DNA of 49,665 nucleotides from Sporosarcina psychrophila (GTDB taxonomy: Bacteria; Bacillota; Bacilli; Bacillales_A; Planococcaceae). Of the stretch, positions 38,567-47,544 are shown piece by piece. The notes beneath the pieces were generated by a model that had not been told where the DNA came from, did not search any database, and worked only from the letters and a program-made list of their open reading frames with translations. Where the stretch lies: the NCBI GenBank assembly GCA_020742515.1, contig DYWT01000165.1, forward strand, positions 1 to 49,665. The letters are read 5' to 3'. Numbering within the stretch: the stretch's first letter is position 1; the number at the start of each line of letters is the position of its first letter. A program made the translations under genes and the position numbers.

Positions 38567-38618
38567 AATATGCAAAACCCTCCCGAAAGTTAAACTTTTC
38601 AGGAGGGTTTTGCATATT
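38567..38618. terminator. Bidirectional terminator between lipoprotein gene and rarA
   Basis: A perfect 17-bp stem (AATATGCAAAACCCTCC and its complement) with A-rich and T-rich flanks serves both convergent genes. Confidence 0.93.
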
Positions 38619-38622
38619 CTAT

Positions 38623-39909
38623 TCACTTCTTCTTGCGGAACTCTTTTAATCGATCGTAAATCGCAGCCATCTTTTTCTCTTCGCCTGCAATCACTGGCTT
38701 ATAAAACTCTGTATTCTTTAATTTATCGGGTAGATATTGCTGATCAGTCCAGCCGCCGAATGAACCAAGTGGCGTGTCATGCGGGTATTTGTAACCGACA
38801 TGTCCGAGCTTCGCCGCACCAGCATAGTGAGCGTCCCGTAAATGCAACGGAATGTCTCCAGTTTTACCTTCGTTGATCGCCTTTACAGCAGCGTCGAATG
38901 CCTTATAGGCCGAATTTGATTTGGATGCCAGACACATTTCGATGACGGCATTCGCAAGGGGAATGCGTGCTTCCGGCATGCCGAGTCTCACTGCAGCTTC
39001 TGTTGCAGCAAGAACGTGCGGGCCCACCTCTGGTGAAGCTAATCCGATATCTTCATAAGCCATGACGAGCAAGCGTCTATTTACAGCAATTAGATCGCCG
39101 GTTTCAAGAAGGTTTGCGAGATAATAAATTGCTGCATTGGCGTCGCTGCCGCGGACCGACTTTTGAAGGGCAGACAATAAGTTGTAAAAATGTGAACCTT
39201 TTTTATCTCCGAATAAACCAATTCTTCCAAGCAAGTTTTCAAGTAGCCAGTCTTCAATAACTATTTTTCCATCTTCTTCATCACTTGCCAATACAGATGA
39301 CTCCAGAACAGTTAACGCTTTTCGGGCATCACCATTCACACCTTCTGAAATCAAAGTAAGCTGTTCTTCTGTTATCTCAATTGCCATTTTTCCAAGGCCG
39401 CGTTCTTCATCTGCTAGAGCCCTGTGAAGTACTTCCAACAAATCTTCCGATTCTAACCTGGATAATTGGCGAATTTCACCGCACCTGGAACGTATCGCGG
39501 GATTGACATCATGGTATGGATTTTCAGTTGTTGCTCCTATTAGGACAATCGAGCCACTTTCAACATGGGGCAGTAATGTATCTTGCTGTAATTTATTGAA
39601 ACGATGAATTTCATCGAGGAACAATAATACTTTTCCTGTAATTCGTGCTTCTGCTACCACTTCTTCGACATCTTTCTTCCCTGAAACTGTCGCATTCATG
39701 GCGATGAATGGCAGATTGCTAGTACCCGCGATTGCGTGGGCAAGTGAGGTTTTACCGATACCCGGTTCCCCATAAAGCAGCATCGAAGGAACGTGCCCAT
39801 TTTTTATCATCCGGTACAGTGCGGTCTTCTCACCGATAATATCTTTCTGTCCCGCAATTTCATCTATATTTCTTGGGCGCATGCGAAACGCCAATGGTTC
39901 GTTATGCAA
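38623..39909 (-). CDS. rarA: Replication-associated recombination protein RarA (MgsA)
   Basis: This AAA+ clamp-loader-like ATPase acts at stalled replication forks. It shows [16 protein letters not shown] at the N-terminus, Walker [15 protein letters not shown], Walker [14 protein letters not shown], sensor [16 protein letters not shown], and the C-terminal tetramerisation domain ([29 protein letters not shown]). The start is TTG 39907-39909 behind CGAGGAG, giving 428 residues; the frame continues upstream to 39960 without a ribosome-binding site. Confidence 0.95.
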   Translation of the reverse strand: MHNEPLAFRMRPRNIDEIAGQKDIIGEKTALYRMIKNGHVPSMLLYGEPGIGKTSLAHAIAGTSNLPFIAMNATVSGKKDVEEVVAEARITGKVLLFLDEIHRFNKLQQDTLLPHVESGSIVLIGATTENPYHDVNPAIRSRCGEIRQLSRLESEDLLEVLHRALADEERGLGKMAIEITEEQLTLISEGVNGDARKALTVLESSVLASDEEDGKIVIEDWLLENLLGRIGLFGDKKGSHFYNLLSALQKSVRGSDANAAIYYLANLLETGDLIAVNRRLLVMAYEDIGLASPEVGPHVLAATEAAVRLGMPEARIPLANAVIEMCLASKSNSAYKAFDAAVKAINEGKTGDIPLHLRDAHYAGAAKLGHVGYKYPHDTPLGSFGGWTDQQYLPDKLKNTEFYKPVIAGEEKKMAAIYDRLKEFRKKK

Positions 39910-39996
39910 AATGATCACTCCTCGCAGTACATCCGTTCCTCTATTATACACATTAGACAAACGTAAATCATTTTAAGGAAGCCTGGAGGTCAGTTA

Positions 39997-40005
39997 TGCT
40001 ATAAT
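39997..40005 (+). promoter_or_regulatory. Extended -10 promoter of cymR operon
   Basis: TGCTATAAT is a perfect extended -10 box 35 bases before the cymR start; the -35 is weak. Confidence 0.5.
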
Positions 40006-40039
40006 ATTTTGAAGCAATCGTAAAAAGGACGGGATATAA

Positions 40040-40459
40040 ATGAAGATTTCTACAAAAGGCCGATATGGGTTGACAATCGTGGTCGAACTCGGTGCCAAAT
40101 ACGGAGAAGGTCCTGTACCGCTCCGCAAAATCGCTGAAGAACAGAAGTTGTCTGAAGCATATCTTGAACAGCTTATTCCGCCGCTTCGTAATAGTGGCAT
40201 TGTGAAAAGTGTCCGCGGCGCTTATGGTGGATATATGCTGGCCAAGCCTCCGGTAGAAATTACGGCTGGAGATGTTATTCGCATTCTTGAAGGTCCTATT
40301 CAACTTGTAGAGGGGCTGGAAGGATCGGATATTCCTCAGCAAGAGCTATGGAAGCGAATCGGCGAAGCAGTCCGTAGTGTACTTGATACTACAACGATTG
40401 AAGATTTAATGAAATCCGCTGAAGCAGATGACCGTGATAGTTATATGTTTTACATTTAA
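40040..40459 (+). CDS. cymR: Rrf2-family repressor CymR (cysteine metabolism)
   Basis: The 139-residue protein begins MKISTKGRYGLTIVVEL, followed by a winged-helix with PLRKIAEEQKLSEAYLEQLIPPL and wing RGAYGGYML. It has no conserved cysteine cluster, so it is not an iron-sulfur IscR. In B. subtilis CymR with CysK represses cysteine and sulfur-uptake genes, and lies in the same cymR-iscS-mnmA order. AAAGGACGGG precedes the ATG. Confidence 0.92.
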   Translation: MKISTKGRYGLTIVVELGAKYGEGPVPLRKIAEEQKLSEAYLEQLIPPLRNSGIVKSVRGAYGGYMLAKPPVEITAGDVIRILEGPIQLVEGLEGSDIPQQELWKRIGEAVRSVLDTTTIEDLMKSAEADDRDSYMFYI

Positions 40460-40471
40460 AGGGGTCTTATT

Positions 40472-41614
40472 ATGAGGAAAATTTATTTAGATCATGCTGC
40501 AACGACGCCAGTTCATCCAGCAGTAAGTGCGGCTTATATAAAAATTCTTGAATCAGTTTTTGGTAACCCTTCCAGTATTCACAGTTATGGCAGGGATTCC
40601 CGAAAATGGCTTGATGAAGCAAGAAAAACATTTGCACAATCAATTCATGCAGAACCGGCGGAAATTATTTTCACCTCGGGTGGCACGGAAGCAGACAATG
40701 CTGCAATTTTCGGCACTGCTATGGCGATGAAAGCCAAAGGAAACCATATTATCACAACAAATATTGAACACCATGCCGTATTAATTCCATGTAAACAACT
40801 AGAACTGCTAGGCTTTGATGTAACCTACTTGGAAGTGAATGAATATGGACAAATAACTGAGGAACAAGTGAAAAATGCACTGACTGACAAAACGATTCTT
40901 GTAACGATCATGTATGGGAATAACGAAGTGGGTACCATTCAACCGATCCGTGAAATTGGGGCATTGCTGAAAGGGCACCAAACCGTTTTCCATACGGATG
41001 CTGTACAAGCTTATGGACTCGTTCCGATTCATGTGGATGAACTCGGTGTCGATCTGTTATCGGTGTCGGCTCATAAATTAAACGGTCCCAAAGGAATAGG
41101 CTTCCTATACCAGCGCAAAGGATTTGATACAACACCGCTTCTTTTCGGCGGGGAGCAAGAACGAAAACGGCGTGCAGGCACGGAAAACCTTCCAGCAATT
41201 GTTGCTTTTTCAGAAGCAGTGACGATTGCGCAACAGGCGATGGAACAAAACACAGTTAAATATAACAACTTTGCGTCACTAATGACTGCTGTATTTGATG
41301 AACAAGCTGTCGCTTATGACGTTTCCGTGAAAAGTGCGGAAAAACTGCCGCATATTGTGAATATCAGCTTTCCAGGAACAGATATTGAATCACTGCTTGT
41401 TAATCTTGATATGGCGGGTATTGCTGTCTCCAGTGGGTCTGCATGTACCGCAGGTTCACTCGACCCGTCGCATGTCTTGACTGCTATGTTCGGTGAAGGT
41501 TCTCCAAAATTACGAAATTCAGTCCGTTTCAGTTTTGGCCTTGGGCTTACTGAGGAAACGATTAAGGAAGCAGCTGAAATAATTGCTGAAATCGTTAAAC
41601 GGTCTGTCAAATGA
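40472..41614 (+). CDS. iscS: Cysteine desulfurase (IscS/YrvO)
   Basis: This PLP enzyme supplies persulfide sulfur to MnmA for tRNA 2-thiouridine. The PLP lysine is in SVSAHKLNGPKG, and the active cysteine lies in SSGSACTAGSLDPSH (the longer loop of NifS/IscS-type enzymes). Length 380. It directly precedes mnmA, and B. subtilis YrvO is the matching dedicated sulfur donor. Confidence 0.95.
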   Translation: MRKIYLDHAATTPVHPAVSAAYIKILESVFGNPSSIHSYGRDSRKWLDEARKTFAQSIHAEPAEIIFTSGGTEADNAAIFGTAMAMKAKGNHIITTNIEHHAVLIPCKQLELLGFDVTYLEVNEYGQITEEQVKNALTDKTILVTIMYGNNEVGTIQPIREIGALLKGHQTVFHTDAVQAYGLVPIHVDELGVDLLSVSAHKLNGPKGIGFLYQRKGFDTTPLLFGGEQERKRRAGTENLPAIVAFSEAVTIAQQAMEQNTVKYNNFASLMTAVFDEQAVAYDVSVKSAEKLPHIVNISFPGTDIESLLVNLDMAGIAVSSGSACTAGSLDPSHVLTAMFGEGSPKLRNSVRFSFGLGLTEETIKEAAEIIAEIVKRSVK

Positions 41615-41622
41615 AACGATAA

Positions 41623-42759
<1,137 letters not shown>

Positions 42760-42772
42760 GGGGAAGTTGACT

Positions 42773-43438
42773 ATGGAATTCAATGAAATTGGAATCGCCG
42801 CGCTGCAAAACGGTGAATATGAAAAAGCAGTCGAATCATTTATGCAAGGGGTCGAAAAGGATCCCGAAAATGCAGTCGGCTATATCAACTTAGGGAATGT
42901 TTTCGCTTCACTTGGAGATGCTGAAAGAGCGGAACCATTTTTCCAAAAGGCGATCACACTTGATCCTGAAGCGGGCACAGCGTTTTATGGTCTTGCCAAT
43001 CTTTATTACAATAAAGAACGTTTTGAAGAAGCAGCAAAACTATATGAAAAGGCAATCCGTCAAGGTGTTGAAGAGGCTGACGTTTATTTCATGCTCGGCA
43101 AAAGTCTTGAACGATCTAATAATGAAAAGTTAGCATTGCCCTATTTACAGCGTGCAGCTGAATTGGCTCCGGACGATCTTGAAATCCGTTTGTCCTATGG
43201 AATTGTCCTTGCAAATTTAGAACTATTCAAAGAAGCAGGGAATGAATTCCGTTTTATCATCGAACAAGACGAAGAAAATGCTGACGCTCAATACAATCTT
43301 GGTTTTTTGTATGCAGTATCGACAGAACAGAAACAAGATGCACTTTATCATCTTGAAAAAGCGTTTACGATCGATCCGGAACACGTCCAGGCACGCTATA
43401 TATATGACATGATTCAACTGGGTGAAGAAGGAAAATAA
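42773..43438 (+). CDS. TPR-repeat protein (YrrB-like)
   Basis: The 221-residue protein consists almost wholly of about six tetratricopeptide repeats (AVGYINLGNVFASLGDAERAEPFFQKAI, AGTAFYGLANLYYNKERFEEA, then DVYFMLGKSLERSNNEKLALPYLQ are seen in order). It should be a cytosolic protein-interaction scaffold. It lies between mnmA and recD2 in the order seen in B. subtilis (yrrB-yrrC). No function is established. ATG 42773 follows AAGGGGAAG. Confidence 0.88.
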   Translation: MEFNEIGIAALQNGEYEKAVESFMQGVEKDPENAVGYINLGNVFASLGDAERAEPFFQKAITLDPEAGTAFYGLANLYYNKERFEEAAKLYEKAIRQGVEEADVYFMLGKSLERSNNEKLALPYLQRAAELAPDDLEIRLSYGIVLANLELFKEAGNEFRFIIEQDEENADAQYNLGFLYAVSTEQKQDALYHLEKAFTIDPEHVQARYIYDMIQLGEEGK

Positions 43439-43453
43439 GAAGGGGTGGCGGTG

Positions 43454-45904
43454 ATGGAAGGGAACAACGGAGTGGGGAATACGGATGAAATCTTTTTAAT
43501 TGGCCGACCGGTCGTAACGATCTTCCATAACCCTGACAGCCTTTTTACAATTGCGAAACTAAAAGTTCGTGAAACCAATAGCGGGAACGAAGATAAAGAA
43601 ATCATCGTTAAAGGCAGTTTTCCACAGTTGAATCCAGAAGATGACTACAAATTTACGGGTAAGCTTGTCAATCATCCAACATACGGAGCACAGTTCGATG
43701 TGCATACGTTTGCAAAAGAGATGCCTGCAACGGAAACGGGCCTTGTGCATTATTTATCGGGAGATTTGTTTCCGGGCATCGGGATGAAGACAGCTCAAAC
43801 AATCGTCAAAAAACTTGGCAAGGATGCTATTAAAAAGATACTAGACAACCCCGCAGTGCTCAGTACCATACCTAAACTAACCGATGACAAGAAAGAGACA
43901 TTGGTTTCTGTACTTGAACAGAATATGGGGCTAGAGCGGACGATTATCCAGTTGAATGAGTGGGGATTCGGCCCGCAAATTGCCATGCGAATTTATCAAA
44001 AGTATCGAGAAGAAGCGATTTCACAGCTAACTGAAAATCCATATCAGCTTATTGAAGAGATTGAAGGAATCGGTTTCCAGCGTGCCGACGAACTCGGAAA
44101 GAATCTTGGTATTACGGGAAATCATCCCTCAAGAATCAAAGCAGCCATCCTCCACTCGATGAATCAGGCCGTGCAATCAGCCGGACATGTATTTGTTGAA
44201 GCAGAAGCGGTTTTGCCGGAAGTGAAAAGATTGCTTGAAATGAGCCAACGAATAGATATTCAATTTTCAGATATTTCCCAGGCAATTATTGAGCTTGTAG
44301 GTGAAGGAAAACTATCTGCTGAAGAACGACGATTATACATACCGTCCCTTTACTTTTCTGAAATCGGCATCGCAACTAAGCTCGAACGGATTATGGAAAA
44401 TGATACAGCCGATCAGTTTCCGGTGTCTGAAATTAGAAAAGCGGTTGGAGAAGTTGAAGAGCGGCTTAATGTCAATTATGCAGAAACACAAGTGGCGGCG
44501 ATTGAAACTGCACTTCATTCTCCTTTAATGATTTTAACAGGCGGTCCAGGTACAGGAAAAACAACTGTTATACGAGGATTCGTTGAAGTATATGCTGAAT
44601 TGCATGGATTGTCGCTTGATCCAAAAGAGTATGCCAAAAAGAAAGAACCGTTCCCGATTGTATTAGCGGCACCGACTGGGCGCGCTGCAAAGCGTATGTC
44701 GGAATCTACCGGATTACCAGCAATGACAATCCATCGCCTGCTTGGGTTTAACGGGCAGGAAAAGGAAGAAGAGACCGAACGGGAAGTGGAAGGGCGCCTT
44801 ATCATCATTGATGAAATGTCGATGGTTGACACATGGCTTGCTCATCAGCTATTAAAGGCGCTGTCTAATGATGTTCAATTGCTATTCGTCGGAGATCAAG
44901 ATCAGTTACCGCCGGTCGGACCAGGTCAAGTGTTGCGAGATATGCTGGATTCAGGCAAAGTTCCAGTCATTGAGCTGACTGAAGTTTTCCGGCAAAGTGA
45001 AGGCTCATCCATTATCGAAATGGCACATATGATCAAACGGTCTGAATGGACAGAGGATATTACGAAGAAGACCTCAGATCGTTCATTTATAAAAGCGGGC
45101 AGTGACCGAATCCTTGAAGTCGTTGAGCAAGTCGTCAAAAATGCAATCACTAAAGGTCATCTTATAAAGGACATCCAAGTACTTGCGCCGATGTATAGAG
45201 GGCCTGCCGGTATTGATGGTTTGAACAAAATGATTCAAGAAATGGTCAATCCGCCCGGACCAAAACGGAAAGAAGTCGTTTTTGGTGAAGCGATTTACCG
45301 GATTGGAGATAAGGTGCTCCAGCTTGTCAATCAACCTGAAAGTAATGTTTTCAACGGAGATATGGGTGAAGTCATTGCGATTATTAAGGCAAAAGAAACA
45401 ATAGATAAAAAAGAGTTGCTTGTTGTTTCGTATGATGGCATAGAAGTTACCTATGAACGAAGTGACCTCAATCAGCTCACTCTTGCGTATTGTTGTTCGA
45501 TTCATAAATCCCAGGGCAGCGAATTTCCAATTGTAATTATGCCTATCGTTCGCGGCCACCGTAAAATGTTGCGACGCAATTTGTTGTACACTGGCATCAC
45601 TCGTGCGAAGAACTTCCTCATCCTGTGCGGTGAGCCTGAAGAGTTTAGGGCTGGTATTGCGCGGACCGACGAATTAGAGCGACAAACGACTCTAAAAGAG
45701 CGGCTAAATGGTGACGTCGTTGAACCCGTAGCGACGGAGGTACCGGAGCGTGAAAATACAGGCGTTACTGAAGAGGCGAACCAAAGTTCGGGTGATTCTG
45801 AACCCGTAGTTTTTGAACTGACGATGGGAACATTCCTGACAATCGATCCACTGATTGGAATGAAAGGGGTAACACCCTATGAATTTCTTGAAGCTTCCGA
45901 TTGA
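43454..45904 (+). CDS. recD2: ATP-dependent DNA helicase RecD2
   Basis: This is a superfamily 1B 5'-3' helicase without RecBC partners, linked to replication-fork restart and mismatch repair. It has the long N-terminal region with helix-hairpin-helix motifs (FPGIGMKTAQTIV, IEGIGFQRADELG), Walker A TGGPGTGKTT, Walker B IIIDEMSMVD, motif III VGDQDQLPPVGPG, the SH3-like insertion and motif VI LYTGITRAKNF. The start is ATG 43454 (816 aa), eight bases after AGGGG. The final codons overlap the -35 of the following T-box promoter. Confidence 0.95.
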   Translation: MEGNNGVGNTDEIFLIGRPVVTIFHNPDSLFTIAKLKVRETNSGNEDKEIIVKGSFPQLNPEDDYKFTGKLVNHPTYGAQFDVHTFAKEMPATETGLVHYLSGDLFPGIGMKTAQTIVKKLGKDAIKKILDNPAVLSTIPKLTDDKKETLVSVLEQNMGLERTIIQLNEWGFGPQIAMRIYQKYREEAISQLTENPYQLIEEIEGIGFQRADELGKNLGITGNHPSRIKAAILHSMNQAVQSAGHVFVEAEAVLPEVKRLLEMSQRIDIQFSDISQAIIELVGEGKLSAEERRLYIPSLYFSEIGIATKLERIMENDTADQFPVSEIRKAVGEVEERLNVNYAETQVAAIETALHSPLMILTGGPGTGKTTVIRGFVEVYAELHGLSLDPKEYAKKKEPFPIVLAAPTGRAAKRMSESTGLPAMTIHRLLGFNGQEKEEETEREVEGRLIIIDEMSMVDTWLAHQLLKALSNDVQLLFVGDQDQLPPVGPGQVLRDMLDSGKVPVIELTEVFRQSEGSSIIEMAHMIKRSEWTEDITKKTSDRSFIKAGSDRILEVVEQVVKNAITKGHLIKDIQVLAPMYRGPAGIDGLNKMIQEMVNPPGPKRKEVVFGEAIYRIGDKVLQLVNQPESNVFNGDMGEVIAIIKAKETIDKKELLVVSYDGIEVTYERSDLNQLTLAYCCSIHKSQGSEFPIVIMPIVRGHRKMLRRNLLYTGITRAKNFLILCGEPEEFRAGIARTDELERQTTLKERLNGDVVEPVATEVPERENTGVTEEANQSSGDSEPVVFELTMGTFLTIDPLIGMKGVTPYEFLEASD

Positions 45905-45929
45905 CAAGAAGGCGGAACTTTTCTATAAT
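45901..45929 (+). promoter_or_regulatory. SigA promoter of the alaS-type T-box leader
   Basis: TTGACA (45901-45906), 17-base spacer, TATAAT (45924-45929): a full-consensus promoter overlapping the recD2 stop codon. Confidence 0.85.
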
Positions 45930-45935
45930 CCAATT

Positions 45936-46184
45936 AAGAAATCATTGTGACCATATATAAATACGTTGACGGAGAAAGTAGGCATGTTTACTCGTTCAGA
46001 AAGGTGCTTCTTGGCTGAAAAGGCACTCGTGTAAAATGTTGAAAAGCTACTCCAGAGTGCAGCTCATCCCTGCCGTCCGCCGCGTTAAGGCAACCAGAGA
46101 TGCCGGATACAACTTTTCCGGTAATTAGGGTGGTACCGCGAGACTAACATCTTCGTCCCTTGCATTAGGGGCGGGGATTTTTTT
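45936..46184 (+). promoter_or_regulatory. T-box riboswitch, alanine type, without alaS downstream
   Basis: The T-box core AGGGTGGTACCGCGAG is at 46127-46142 and the terminator (CTTCGTCCCTTGCATTAGGGGCGGGGA then T residues) at 46149-46184. A candidate specifier GCT (alanine) is at 46046-46048 in GAAAAGCTACTCC, in the same context as the CAC of the hisS leader. The position after recD2 is where Bacillales carry alaS. Here no coding sequence follows for about 680 bases, and the next genes are a small lipoprotein and a reverse-strand chemoreceptor. Confidence 0.85.
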
Positions 46185-46309
46185 GCGCTCACAGAATGTG
46201 AGCGTGCACCGGAGAGGGATTGAACTGCATCCCTCCTTATTGCGACAGGAAGTTGCGACCTTAGGCTGCCTTCCTTCAGTGGTTTGCAATAAGAACCACG
46301 AAGTTGCAA

Positions 46310-46842
46310 CTATATATATTGAACAAAAGAATACCCATACAAACTGAGCGTAGGCGCCTTAAAAGGGGTAGCCGAAGCCATAAGACTGACGGGCGAAGCT
46401 GTCTGGCTTATGGGAGGCCACTGAAAAAGTTCTTTTTTTAGTAAGAACTAGTTGATTATAGTGGAGAGCGGCGACTCCAGCGGGAACAGCACGAGCTGAA
46501 GACCCCGCAGGAAGAGCCGTTACGAAGAACGGCTTTTGCGAGCAAAAGCGCTAGCGTTGGGGGCACGGGGCAAGAATGCCTTAATTTCTGCAAAGAACAC
46601 AGAAATTAAGGCCAATCGAACCCTTCGTAGTTCGATTGGCTGAAGCCGTGCCCGTGGAAAGCGTCCGCTCGGAACGGATATCAACGGGATTGAAGGAAAT
46701 CGTACTTTTTCAGTCCCCTCGCTTATGGCGGGAGGCATCCCAAAAGCGCCAAGCGTTCTGCAATCCTCTCCCCGAATTACAACTCTCTCATTAGTGAGCG
46801 CCACAGCGGATTCAACGGAATTTTTTAATTCAACATACATAC
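46310..46842. repeat. Long terminal-inverted-repeat element, copy C, interrupted by another element
   Basis: The left end CTATATATATTGAA (46310-46323) and right end TTCAACATACATA (46829-46841) match the ends of copies A and B. The left interior GAATACCCATACAAACTGAGCGTAGGCGCC aligns with both short copies. The right interior GGAGGCATCCCAAAAGCGCCAAGCG pairs with the left GGCGCC...GGGGTAGCC, giving a long hairpin once the insert at 46420-46714 is removed. A CCATAAG...CTTATGG hairpin lies before the insert. No transposase frame. Confidence 0.6.
46420..46714. repeat. 295-bp hairpin-dense repeat element with perfect 11-bp inverted ends
   Basis: The ends ACTGAAAAAGT (46420-46430) and ACTTTTTCAGT (46704-46714) are perfect inverted repeats. 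Inside are a GGCGACTCCAGCGGGAACAG...ACCCCGCAGGA segment of a kind dispersed through Bacillaceae genomes, and several perfect hairpins: AGCCGTT/AACGGCT (46515-46534), GCTTTTG/CAAAAGC (46532-46549), GCCTTAATTTCTG and complement (46578-46612), GCCAATCGAAC and complement (46611-46640). The last two are enclosed by GGGCACGG/CCGTGCCC (46561-46568 with 46646-46653). No real coding frame. Confidence 0.7.
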
Positions 46843-46867
46843 TAAGAAAAGGGGTTATAAATATTAC

Positions 46868-47230
46868 ATGAGAAAGGTAGTTTTATACCTTGCACTAACT
46901 ATATTATCAACTTTTTTAGTCGTTGGTTGTTCCGATATTCAAAATGCAGAAAATAACACCGAAAAAGATAGTTATGATGAGGTAAGAAAAATCGCTTGGG
47001 ACTTCGTTGTAGATAAAGGTTGGAACGATACCGCAAAAGAGAATTGGCAAAGTGCAAAAGTAACAAAAGTCGTTGTCGAAAACAACTATGAATTGTTAGA
47101 TGACACTCATGAAGCAGAAGAAGCTTTATCCGTGTCCTTTGAAGATAAAGAGAATGTCGTAGTTGGTACTCCTTTAATACTAATCGATACAAATACAAAC
47201 AAAGTAATCGGTTATATGCTAAGTGAATAG
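46868..47230 (+). CDS. Small lipoprotein of unknown function
   Basis: The 120-residue protein has a lipoprotein signal (basic MRKVV, hydrophobic stretch, lipobox LVVGC with Cys near residue 21) and an acidic mature part of about 100 residues (YDEVRKIAWDFVVDKGWNDTAKENWQSAKVTKVVV, ending VIGYMLSE). I do not recognise the family. The weak ribosome-binding site AAGGGG is about 12 bases from the ATG. Base composition is more AT-rich than the surrounding core genes. It lies between repeat elements and a reverse-strand chemoreceptor, in the segment that separates the T-box from where alaS would be, so it is probably acquired. Confidence 0.75.
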   Translation: MRKVVLYLALTILSTFLVVGCSDIQNAENNTEKDSYDEVRKIAWDFVVDKGWNDTAKENWQSAKVTKVVVENNYELLDDTHEAEEALSVSFEDKENVVVGTPLILIDTNTNKVIGYMLSE

Positions 47231-47236
47231 AAAGGA

Positions 47237-47351
47237 TTAGACATCTACCCTAACATGCCCCGTTCTTGCTTCATGAATGGTTTTGAGCAGTTTTGTTACT
47301 TCATCTGGCTTTTCAGAAAAAACCTTGTTTCAACGTGTAAAATAAAACCAT
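47237..47351 (-). pseudogene. Possible decayed small gene with a T-run frameshift
   Basis: Read on the reverse strand, an ATG (47349-47351) opens MVLFYTLKQGF; removing one T from the TTTTTT run joins this to SEKPDEVTKLLKTIHEARTGHVRV and a stop at 47237-47239. The second half has a protein-like composition. Without the frameshift the frame is closed. The family is unknown. This is the only coding-like signal in the 314-bp gap between the small lipoprotein and the chemoreceptor. Confidence 0.25.
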
Positions 47352-47426
47352 TTGCTCTGAAATTGCAGTCTAACAAGTTATTTTTAGTATGGTTAGGAAA
47401 GCAATGCTCTATATGAAAACAGCCTT

Positions 47427-47460
47427 CAAAAAAAAGAAAAGCACCGCAAAATGCGATGCT
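47427..47460 (-). terminator. Terminator of the chemoreceptor gene
   Basis: On the reverse strand AGCATCGCA-TTT-TGCGGTGCT is followed by TTTTCTTTTTTTT. Confidence 0.88.
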
Positions 47461-47544
47461 AATTAAGACAGCAATTTAAACGGTAATTGCCTTATTTATA
47501 CTTCCGAACGTTATCTGGAGCCATTTACAAAAAACGAACTCTTA

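Noticed and set aside
46520..46840. Reverse-strand open frame of about 106 codons
   Set aside because: It runs through the hairpin-dense repeat element and has no protein-like features or initiation signal.
46185..46867. Insertion sequence with a transposase
   Set aside because: The inverted repeats are present, but no frame encodes a transposase; these are at most non-autonomous elements.
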